From Anopheles merus (lineage: Eukaryota > Arthropoda > Insecta > Diptera > Culicidae): a DNA stretch of 64,000 bases. How positions within the stretch are numbered: position 1 is the first letter of the stretch; each line of letters starts with the position of its first letter. The position numbers and the translations under genes were made by a program. The DNA lies in the NCBI RefSeq assembly GCF_017562075.2, contig NC_054084.1, positions 43,445,197 to 43,509,196 on the forward strand, written 5' to 3'. Shown here one piece after another: positions 13,104 to 24,900 of the stretch. The notes beneath the pieces are model-generated. The model ran no database searches. It saw only the letters and a program-made list of their open reading frames with translations, and was not told where the DNA came from.

Positions 13104-15613
13104 TATGTATAGCTGGAGACACTTTATTCAGTTTGCTCAAAATGCTGGATCGTTATTCGAGTCCCAGTTATCACATACATTGCTAGTTAAAATCAGACTC
13201 TCCTTAAATGTGCAATAAACCTCTAATGTGCATCGCGATCATGCTTTCAAATACTTTAAGTCCAATCGAAGTTCAAACGAAATTAAAGTAGCTAAACATC
13301 GCCTGCGATACCTCGGCTTAGTATTTACTAGACGTGCTCAATTCAGATGATATTTTGTAAATGTATGTTAAATAGGCTTGAGCTTATTCCAACAAAAGTG
13401 TTACTATGCCGAAGCCAAATCACAAAACAATACTCAATAAATGTTCATTCGTCTGGGATTAGGTAGATCAACCCCATCGAGCACATCACTGAAGTTTTCT
13501 TAAGTTTGGAGAATGCATTATTCAAAATCCAACGAAGTTTGTTTCTGTCATCGACAGAGTTTATTTTTGTCCAAAATATTATGTACAGAGTATTTCAATC
13601 AAAAGATAATGAGAATAAAATAGTTGACAATATAAAAGGTAGCCCGTGTTGGAAGACATCGAAGTGTTCGATCTTGCATGTCCATCACTGTACACTACGA
13701 TCATAACATTTCCTAGTCATAATCCGGGACGACAATGCTATGCCCACAACTTCTTACCCCCTTTTCATTCCTCGTGCTCAATCGCACGTTCTTCCTGTTG
13801 AGTGTATGTATGTGGTTCTACTACTCCCACACGATCAGTACCGTTCACGCTGTACTACCGCAGCATCACAGGACGCGCGGGTTGCATATCGCTGGGAGAC
13901 TTCGTCTTTACGTCCCCCTTCGTTCGCCCTGCTGTAGGATTGACGATCTCTCATGGATAAAACGATCGCTTGGCGCTCAACTCGAGCTCAGTATCGCAGT
14001 TCGGTTCTTGATCGCAAGATCGCGCGCACACGAGTCTCTCTCTTACTCTCTACAAGCCTTGTTGTTAGAACGCGAACCCTTCTTAGCAAAAGTGAGCGCA
14101 ACCGGCAGTAGCAACACTTGCATATATCGTGCACAAACGAACCCCAACACTCCACGGACATCGAGTTTATAAACACAGGCGGCGGCGGCGTGTTGTGTGC
14201 ACGTTTGTTGCCTTTTTAATTTCTTCCGCTTTTATTTAGCGCGCAACTAATCTCGTTTAGTGAAGCTGAGCTAGTTTAGGACTTGGGCCGCACTAGTGCT
14301 CGAGCAGTTGGAGTGGGCCACCGTGCTGTGCCTTAGCAAGCGGCCGGTTAGGAAGTAATTTAGAAACGTGTTTCCGTTGTTTGCGTTCGCGATCTTTATC
14401 GCCGGTTTGTTTGCCGCGCAGAAGACGCTACAACGTTTAGTGTCGTTTAGGGGTGCAAAACGCTCCCCCCACTCAATCCAGTTCTTTGCTACGAAAGGAC
14501 GCTTATCGTATCGTGTGCTGAGCGATTGGCAGTTTCATCACATTCGCCACCAAATGCCGATAATCACAATTAATTAGTGGTGCCATTGTATAATCATAAC
14601 GCGCTCGTCGCTTAATGCGCAAACTCTAATGCATTTATCGTGATTGATCGAGCACAAGCGCCTCCAACTGGGAACACGGGGGATAGTGGTGGACCTGCAA
14701 TTGCAAGCTGCCCAGGATCGTGACGAAGATTTCCCGATTGGCATGTGTATGTGTGTGTGTTGCCAATAACAAGAACAAATAAACAATCATAGCAAATCTC
14801 GTGCGCGCCTTGAGCCTTGTTACACCATCGGTTATTTAAATCGTGCCTTGTCGTGAAGTGGAATCAGCAAGTTGTGACGCAAGGCGAATCTTGATGCAAT
14901 CAATAATCGATCAGTGTCGATGAAAACTTGTAACCTTCTTCCTAACAGATATTGAAAAACAGATGCACTTTTCACACCCCAAACAATGATCGGAGCAGCG
15001 TAAGGGCAATGTTCCAAAAATAAATATACCACCCCCTTATTATTTTTGGTGAAAATTCGCACCAAACTGCATCACAATCACGAACTGCAGCGACCAAACG
15101 TGTGAGTGCGTTCTCTCCGCCTTTTTTGTCTCCCTTTTTGGCGTACGGCAAAACGACCGGAACCCCACGATCCAAGTCGTTAACCAAGAAACGACCTTGA
15201 TCTTGGGAAAGTATCGTGTGTGCGCGCCCGAGAAACGAAACACATCTGTACGGCTGGTACGCTGCTCCCCCGGCAGCTTGCGCGATCGTTGGCCCGACCA
15301 GCGAAGCAGACCTGTCCGCGCGTCCCACTTCTTGGCGAAAACCGGTGACCCGGCAGGGGCTCTCGAAATACAAGAGCAAGTAGGAGCAAGAGCAAAGCAA
15401 CAAAAAAACCGATATTTCTACGCTCAAACTCACAACCGAAAGCAAAACGCAAAAGCGCGGATTGTAGTAAAAAAAAAACACAGCTAGATTCACCACGACC
15501 GCGTGCCGCGCCTACCCTGCGTGTACACTAGACCCCGGCGGCGACAAAAAATCGTAGATCGTAAGATCGTGCTCGCCCGGCACAAGCGCCGAGAACCAGT
15601 CACCTGTAGGCAG
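13104..15613. other. Gene-free DNA upstream of the nocturnin 15.95 kb exon
   Basis: From about 13.7 kb the DNA changes from AT-rich to a mixed, CpG-containing composition. Motifs of the form CGTTTAGTG recur at 14253-14264, near 14434 and at 15614-15625, perhaps start-site related. Long open frames on the minus strand (for example 14972-15496) have no recognisable protein content and I take them as chance frames in GC-richer DNA. It probably holds promoter sequence. Confidence 0.35.
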
Positions 15614-15950
15614 TCGTTTAGTGAACATCACATGCGAACCACCTCTCAATCGCGATCGATCAAACGTGAATCGCGTGCGTAGATCAATAATAGAAGAGAG
15701 AAAGAGAGAGAAAAGTAACAAAAGTAACGAGTGAAACTGGGGTGCGTGAACATTGAAACTGGGTTTTCCTTCTTGTGAGCGATACATACACAAGATAAAT
15801 ACGTTGGAAAACACGTGCGAGAAGTATTTGATTTTGCTGCGTCTGAGCACTCAACTCTTGTCAAGACAGTCCCAGTGTCCCAGGGGAGTGGTGCATTAAG
15901 TTTAGGGCTTAAATCGACAACAACCCTTCCCCAAACACTGACTACGAGCG
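15614..15950 (+). promoter_or_regulatory. Probable 5' leader of the long nocturnin isoform, with an E-box
   Basis: This stretch directly precedes the ATG at 15951 with no intervening acceptor that I would trust. It begins with TCGTTTAGTGAAC, which resembles an initiation site and is a near repeat of a motif at 14253. A perfect E-box CACGTG lies at 15812-15817. Nocturnin is rhythmically expressed in animals and CLOCK/CYCLE binds CACGTG, so the site is a plausible clock input, though a single six-base match is weak evidence. Confidence 0.35.
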
Positions 15951-18900
15951 ATGGATCTGCTACCGGTGGGCCGGTTTGGCCCGAAGGCACTGACGGAGAA
16001 ACTGGGCACCATCACGCGAATGCTGCCGGACGGTTCGGTCGGGTTCCTTCGGGGCACCTGCCGCAAAGACTCGTCCGCTAACGATGATGATGCCGACGAC
16101 GTCCTGGCGATTGCTCACGGCCACCGTCACCGTCACCACCACCATGCCCAAGGAGACGACAGGGTGCCGCGTGCCGAGGACGGTGAGGACGAAATCGACC
16201 TGAGCCGGTTCGCGAGCGAGAAAGAGGCCCGTGCGTACTTCAAGCGAAAGTTGGCCATCTTCGAGGCGTCGATGATGACGCCGGTCGCGGCCAACAGACG
16301 GCTGGCGGTGAGGAAGCTGGAGCTGGAGGGCGGTTTCGGTGAGCCGTACGCGTCGTCGGCCGGCGACAACGCCGATCCTATGATAGACGAGCTGGATTGT
16401 ATCCCGCCCAGACAGCTGTTAATGTACTTAGTGAGGTATGTACTGGCAAACGGGACGGGAATGTGAAGCCGGGAGGAGGTGGTCAGTACCGATCGGGTGA
16501 CCATGAAAAGTCATCACCAGAGGGTAATTGCCGTAATCGTCATCACACAAAAGGGTGGGATAGGCAATGTCATTGGGAAGTGTGTTGTGTATTCTTGGTT
16601 AGAACTATCGCAAGAGAGAGAGAGTGTGTGTCAGGTGAAGGGGCTTTCCATTTGATGCGGGAATTGATGCAGTGTGTGCGTCGTTTCCTGGTGGAGGAGA
16701 GACTGTGTTGTAAACGCACTCATCGCCCGCCCGCTTGGCGATGAAATGCATGATGACTTTCCGAGATGAGCAGCAACCGTCGAGGGGGATTGCAAGGAAC
16801 TGTACAAAGAAGACGCAACTGGTAGACGCTGGGTATTTTCCGTGCTTTGTTGGGAGCAGCAATCGTGGCGTGCGATTGAAAGTAAATGACTGATTAGTAA
16901 GGAAACGCTAATGGAGTGAAAGATTAATGCATCGTTTTCTACGTCCTTTGAAGTGTATTTTGTTCTCGTCTGTTCTCCTGCGTCGTGTAGATTAACATTC
17001 TCCTGTCGATATAAATACCGTAAGTGTCGTGATACTCTGAAAAATGCATTTCAATGTTCCGGAGGTGCAGCATAAAGAATGAAAATTACCAAGAGAGAAA
17101 GAGAGAGATAGAGAACCGTCTCCGCTCGATGTATTCATGCTGTTGTGCTCTGCTTCACCCCACCTCGCAAGCATGGAAGTGAGCGCATGTGCGATAGGCG
17201 CGTAGATACTGTAGCGCGTTGTACGGCAGGTCATACAACGGGCTCGTTGGTCTAGGGGTATGATTTTCGCTTAGGGTGCGAGAGGTCCCGGGTTCAAATC
17301 CCGGACGAGCCCACCTCCGAGAAACATTTTTGCCTTTTTACTGTGGCGACCGCATTGTTTTCCCTCTCTTTTTGTTTATGAAATTAACACCTCTGTCTTA
17401 CGTTTCTTTTCCGATGTAAACGCATTTTGTTGACCGGTTGTTGAAAATTGTATTTTACGCGTTTGCAATGACTTAACTCGCCTCTGCAATCAACAATCGC
17501 CAGCGAACCGTGAACCGAATTGCTTACGAATGCTGTTTTTCTGTCATTTTACGAGCATGGGAGCTAAAGGTTTTTGGACCGAAGAATATACATCATTTGA
17601 TGAAATTATCCACTCGATGGTAGAATACGATACGACTTGGCATTATTAATTCTTGTGTACTATGCGGTCAACCGTACAAAAACGGAACTAGCTTGATCAC
17701 TGTTTAGAACTAAAATGTTGCAATGACGTCTTTCGGTGGATTTCACATGTTTTCGAATGAAATTAAGTATTATCATATCGTACTGCGAAAGTTCCCGAAA
17801 ATCATAAACAAACCAAAACGCTGGCCGTGTCCTCTTCCTTCCCTTCTTGATCCATTCTGTGGATGGAATTTGATGAGTGATGGAATTTTAATTAGAACCT
17901 CCCAGACCATGGCAAAGCAAACAGCAGCAATAAAAGTGTTTTTAAGTAGCACTTTGGCAGAGAGATTTGGCTTTGTTTGTTTTGAGTTTTTGGCGAAATG
18001 TAGGAACGCGTCCAGAAATCTGCCCTTAACCGGATACTGGCGAACCAGGAATTGGGTGAAGGGAGAAAACTGGTGTAACGACGACAGCCAGAAACGACGC
18101 AAAAAGAATTATGCAAATGGGGGGACCTGACATCTAGACCACGCTAATCCAGTTCAGATTTTGTCGTTTGGGCGTTGTTTGACTTTCAGTGTTTTGGTGC
18201 GATCATTAACCTTTGCCGGCGCCAAGGGGCGATCGGTGAGAAATGGTTTAGATTGCTCCAGGGATCAGCAGTGTTGTGGCTTGTGTTGCAATGATGCTGC
18301 GATTTGAAATTAACACCTGATCTCTCACAAGTCACTTAAAACAATGCTAACGACAGTGGAATTAAAGCGGTACCATTCATCCGATGTTAGGCTGTTTCGT
18401 GTCTCTGATTAAGTGAATTAATTTATTTGGGTGATGTTTTTACCACATGAATCTTTTTTTTTTTTTAATTCATTTATGATGTTTGTCTCACACCTTTTTT
18501 GTGGGGCGGGTGTTTTGTCGATTTTTGTTTCGTGCCACTTAACTCGTGGAATGGATAAACAACCAAGTGGGCGCAGATCTTTTTTGTTGTGCTTTGTGTC
18601 CCGGTTGGAGAATCGTTGTCGTTCAGCTCGAGACGCAATAAGTTGCTCCCGAGCCTTTCCCACCGGTCAAGCGCTTTGCCTTAGTCATTCCGGGATACTT
18701 TATTCAAATTGTGTTTGTGCTTTTTGTGCCTCTCCTGCTGTGTGTTGTGCCCTGTCAAGGGAAGCTTTTTGTTCGTATTCATTTTTAAACTTTAAGCTTT
18801 GTGACGAGTCATTGATCATTGGACCGAAAGGTCCTCGGTTCAGGGAATGAGCAGGGGCTGTTGAGAAACAGTAGTTCTTATTGTTTTTTGTTTCTCCCCC

Positions 18901-21900
18901 ATCTTCTGTCGAAGCTGAATATCTTCCTTGGTAGGACTTTGGAGCAGCTACACGTGGCGCCACCGCTTGACCATTTGATTTCCGTGGAACTTTTCGCACC
19001 GCATCGCGTAAACAACACACACGGGAATTCGTTCAGTTTTGGAGGTCATCTGGCTTGTTCTGATGACTCCGGGCGATGCACAGTGGCGAAGGGTTCAGAT
19101 CGAAATGAACGATAGACACACGAAGCCGTAGTAGCAAGAACAGTCTAAAAATTAAAACAAAAAAAAATCCTCTGTCGAACCCGCTCGATCGCTTCCGTCT
19201 TTGATGAATAAAATTTATGACCACGTTTCGTTTAGAATAGAACGCCACACACGCTATCCGGGGTCTCGGGGCCCTCTGCGTCGTGCCGCCTTACCGTTAC
19301 ATCGTTTTAAGCGCACTTGACTTATTCTAGAATAGATTCTAATCCTATCGCATTCTATCGATCACTCGATCGTGACCATTCGATCAGGACCTGGAAAGCG
19401 GGAAACAGTGAAAGGGGTATGGGCAAACTTCACTTGCCGCAGTTTTATCTCCCAACCTGTGTTCCCGAGGTACAATGATTTCCCGATCCAGTAACGGTAC
19501 CGCCGTACCCGAACGATCGTTAATCAAAAATTCTTCCGCGGAAGAAATGCACCGATCCGATCGATCGAGTGCATTGATACCACCTCCTCGCACCACTGAC
19601 TCGGCGATGGTTTTAAAAAGCCGCCGCACTTGCCGCCAGACGCGCGAGGGTCCGTTACGGAAGCGGAATGCGAGATGTAAATTACAGTTACAGCGAGTGT
19701 GGGGCCTGGTCGCCTGCAACCTTGAAGGATATCTTGCCAGATCGCTCGCCTCCAGTTGAGCGGACACATCCACATGAACAAAAACAACAACAACAAAAAA
19801 AACACCCGCGCCCTCGGGGCACACACGCGAGTACGTGCCGTGTGTGAGCGGCGGCGCGCGCACGCTCGCGCTTGGATCTTTCTTCCGAATTTGCGCGCGC
19901 CCGTTCGTAGTCGTCCCACCCGCGGTGGTAAGGTTTAGCGAGACCTCGACAAGGGGCACGAGCTCGTAAAAATAAATTGCCTGCCAGCCTACCCCATGGT
20001 CCATTTGCGATCACAGGGCGGTCCTTGCATGGCTGGATGGGATGCAATGGACGAACGATCCGAAGTGTGTGGAGACGGCTCTCGGTGCACTTTTGCAGTC
20101 GTACCTTGAACTATTTTTAACCCTAATTACCATCCCGAAATTAATGATATTTTGTCGACGCTTGCAGATTGCTCTAGAAACTAAACGTGTATGATCAGCT
20201 AGCGTGAGTTCGAATAGTTTGACCTTTCCACAGCCCGATTGTCTATTATTTGTTACCCATCTAATCACTCGGAACCTGAAGTACGGAAGCAGCAGAACGG
20301 TGCCACCCTGTTGATGGGTCGATCAAAAACGGAGCTCAATAAAACAGCTTTAAATAACGCTTGAAACCGGTTCCGAAGCCAGATTGATTGCATGCATCTC
20401 GCGTACGAACGCACTACTCTGGTTGTCTTCCGTGCACACATCCTTACGGCACACCGGCACGCCATTGCATTTGGCGTGCGGTACACACAGCTTGAAGCAC
20501 GCTTACCGGTCGGCCGACGATCGAGATCTTCCGGTCGTGACCTAGGTCATAACCCCTTCTAGGTTTCTAAAACAGGTGGGGATCATGAATCACAAACTGA
20601 TGGATTCGGTGAAACCAGACAGGTCTCTCCCCACCCCACCGGCCTCACTGTTCCGATCGCAGTGCGTGTTTTGTGAGCTCGGGGTGCAATCAAAAAATGG
20701 AATTCCCTTTTTGGTGAGGCCTATATTGCGTCACCTATATTGCGGACCACTCTAGTATGCCTTTTCAGGCCGGATTTGTCGAATATCGTGTGTAGTTCTG
20801 AATAAGCAAGCCGTTCACTTTCGTGCAATTGTCCGGCCGTTCGTTGATCGATGTCATCTGTTTGATGGACACCCGTTCTCATGCAACGTAATGATTGATC
20901 CTAATAAATGTGAAGGTTTGGCGGATGGTCTGGTCAACGACACATGCTGTGGTAGCAGCATCATTAGACGGTGGAATATTTTTTCCCGGATGTTGTGGCC
21001 GAGGGAACGGAAGAAACTTTGTATTAGTGCATTTATTCAAATGCATATTCGTTACATTAGGATTGTCGTTTGAATGTCCTTCGTAGGTGTACGTTGCTTA
21101 ATTGCTCCTTTTTTCTTAATATACGGTCATACAAAAATGCTATTACGTTAAATCGTAAAAAGTATTTGGTTCTTTACTTTAGTTTAAATGCTACACTGAT
21201 TCCGTCAAGTTTGGTTCACATTGATGCTATTTGCTATGAATTTTTGAAACTGATATAAATTGTTAATATTCCAAAACTAATACAACATTTTTTCGTATTA
21301 TGAACAGCACGCTTTAAGCGCAAACGGGAGAGAGGATCTAAACCAAGTAAAGCGAACGCGATCCAGACAGGCTAAAAACACCACGAGACATCTGCGTCAG
21401 CATGGATCTGCTCGTTCGCACTACTTGGGTATTCACAACGAAGCGCTTTAAGAATTTACTATTCATCCCAAGGTAATTTCGGGTCATGAAAGTATTTCTA
21501 TAACAGATCATCACTGTATGTATGTCGTAGCAGAAGCTGCAACAGTTTTTTTTTCACAATCACAAATGTTGTAAGGTTGGGGTTTGGAGGCAAAATTGGA
21601 AGAATGCATGCATAACGGCCAAACTGTTGTCGACATTCAAAAAATGACCGGTTCAAATGACCGTTTCGTTGCATCCGTGGTTGTCAAACTTCGGCTTTTG
21701 GCGTTTGGGCGATGTCGATCGCTCGACTTGGCGCTGTAAATACGCAAACGTCAAACCAACGATTTCGGATTATTCGTGCGATTCAGGAACACAATCAGAG
21801 TGAACAGAAATACCGATGTATATATATATTAAGAGTTTGAAGGAAAAAATCTCAATTTTTTAATCATTGAACTATGAAACTCAGCCAAACAATCAAATCA

Positions 21901-24900
21901 ATCTAAATAATCCAGCGAAAATCAAATTACAGCTCGTACGATAAAATCGTATCCAATGGAGCACTGCAGTGGCCCTAAGCGGTCGCGTGGAGTCCCAAGA
22001 AAAAGAACTTGCCACTACCGAGAAAAAAGAATGGGCATCTTAGTCCTTCTTTGGCTTAGAATTCCTAGTGCAGTTTTCAGATCGACACTTCAGAAAAACC
22101 TTCATTTGTGTAACCGCTGAACCAAATCTAATCCATATCCTAGATAAAGGATGCATATTCTCGTGAGATTGAACTTTCATTTTGCACATAAGCACCCCCC
22201 CCCCTCCATCCTGCTTAACACTTCTGTCGCTTTCATTTCTTTTAACTCAGTTAAGTTTCGAGTTTCAACCTCCCGAAAACTACCGATAATGTTTTGATGC
22301 GCCTACCGAAAACCGCCAAATAATCTGGCCACACTGAACACAATCGCTGGGAGTGCAAAACGCCGTGTGTTGACCACTGGTGGTGCTGAGTGCGTGATGC
22401 GTGCAAGTGAAATAGGCAAAAAGGTGCACAAATAATCACGTAGCGAAAGGAACCTCACCGTACTGTTTGGTGAAAATGCCAAAACAAAGCACCTGAAACC
22501 ATACGCAATCGCTGTGCATTTCGTAATAATTGGCCGACCGCTGCTCAGTGCTGCCGGATGTGATATTTGTGATTTTGCTGTTGCTCTTGGATTGTTATTT
22601 TTGCCACCGTAGTTTCTACGCAGTTTCTGTACCACTTGGATGTAACAGCGGACATTGTAAGGACACACGCAGGACAACGCCTGCGACCGAAGTGCGTGGG
22701 AAATGAGGCAAACGGTGTACTTGGTCGGGTCCCGCGTGCCAAGCGCCGAAATGCGTATCTGTTCCGCCCATTCTTTTTCACACCTTTCGCCCATGTGAAT
22801 GTCGTCAGCTCTCATCCTGTTGTGTTGTTGCGAATTCATGCCGCGGTCGCGGTGTTGGCACAGTGTGAGTGAAAAAAATACGCTCGCCACAGACCCCGCG
22901 ACGGCGATCACTTTTTGCGTGTGTGATTTTTTTAGCATAAAACAAGAAAAAAAAAGAACCCCATTCCATACTTTCATGAAAAACTCTTCCATTTCATCGA
23001 TCAAACAACGGGGACGGCAGGAGCAAGTAAATGTTGTTTACAGCTCACCTTTAAAGAGAAATACACACAGGCACACCCGCGTCGGCCACTTGTTTTGCCT
23101 TGGCCTTCAAACTGTGCTTTAATCCTGCCAATTGCATGTTGGTGTTTTACGTTTTTTATTGCAGTATTATGAGAAGTCTTGTAGCCGGTTTGATTTCGTT
23201 GGCAAATTCTTCCTTGAAGGTATTGTGGAGGTAATTGTTTTTACTGTAAAAAAGTTGTACGAAACGCCATCGAAGTTGCATACAGAAGAAGCCAATCGTT
23301 TTTAAATGTTCCCCAATTTAAACAATTGAGTTCATTTTTGGGGTCGTGATCGAACACTTCCCCCAGTGAAGGACTTCATAAAATCATTTCAAAATGTTTC
23401 GGATGGTTGTTAATTTGCCAAATTATCACGTTGTCACGTCCGGCATCGTGTAAACAGTGTAGAAAGGCTATCCGTTTGCAAATAGAGGAAGCTGGCGCGC
23501 CCGAGTTGTTGGTTGCGTTGAAACCGGAATCCCGAACCCGACTTCCCGACTTGTGTTGCTACAGCGGCACAGCGGTGCCACCACGGTTGGGGTGATTTTT
23601 ATTTACATATTTTAAGCAAAAGATGTAGTTTACCTTTCATAGAAACAGACACACACGCGCGCGCAAACACTTTCCCGGCATCGTGATAACCGGTATGATT
23701 GAAAGGGGTCACTGAATCGTATTACTACATCTTGCGCGCCAAGATCTACGCCTGATTCGCCGCAAATGCACGCGGCGCTATAGAATGCGGCCGTTGGCGC
23801 TATCCTAGATCGGTAAAGAACGGTGTTTTGTTGTACGCTCTCGTCTGTGAGCAGTGTGATCGTACGCGTTAGTGCCGGTTTGGTGGTCGCAAGATTCGGA
23901 CGTGTACTATCTCTTCTCTCAGTTTGCAAAACGATGCTAGATCCGTGCGGTGAAATTCAGCTTACCGAAATTCAGCCCTCCCACGGGGGTGTGCCAATGA
24001 ATGGGGCGCTGAAGAAAAGCCATCTACAGCGGGTGATGCTGCAAAGGTAGTGGGTCGCTTGCCATTGTAGAGTTGTCCTTTGTTTTGTACAATCTTCATC
24101 AGTGTGTCTGTAATTGCAATGCTAAAAAAACTAATATCTAATGCTTTTTTCCTATTTATTTTCCTTTCCCCCTCCCAACAGAATGGGCTCGTTCACATCA
24201 GCGCCGCAAATAAAGAATGTGGACTATCAGGATGATAAGCTAGAAATCACGGACGGTATGTCGGTGCCGGATCTGGTCGACTACTGCCGGATAGCGCGCG
24301 GCGACGAACGTCCCCAGCTTGTGAAGCGCAAATTTCTCAAAGCGATCGATCGCTTGAACGGTAGCGATCTGACGGACGGCTTCAAGATGCTGCAGCTGGA
24401 CTCCATCTCGAAAAGTAAGCTACCGTTGAACGGTGTATCGCGCAGTGTACCGAAAAGATCTAACCAAAGCTTCCCTATCATTTGCAGCGTGCAGCGAACC
24501 ATCGGCTACGGCCACACAGCTTCGAATATTCCAATGGAACATGCTCTCACAGAGTAAGTAGGAGTAATACTCATTTAGCCACAAAGAGACAAAATTCAAT
24601 TGAGTCTTTCTTTGTTGCGGAATTGATTGAGCAAATTTCCGTTTCGTGCGCTACTTTCAGCACTCGGCATGCACAATGACGGATTCGTGCGCTGTCCGCT
24701 CGAGGCACTGACGTGGGAATGCAGGCGGTATCAGGTGATTGAGGAAATTGTTCAAAACGATCCCGACATTATCTGTCTGCAGGTATGATTCGATGATTCC
24801 GTTGTGTGTTGCGGAAATTTGTGAAGATATTAACCAATCGTTTACTTTACCGATTGCCCTCTAGGAAGTGGACCATTTTAAATTTCTGCAAAAAATTCTC

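Noticed and set aside
15512..15990. Antisense frames opposite the long nocturnin exon and its leader
   Set aside because: Shadow frames of the coding strand.
19384..20047. Overlapping long frames on both strands (up to 206 codons)
   Set aside because: GC-rich DNA depletes stops on several frames at once; no recognisable motif, and it lies in a nocturnin intron.
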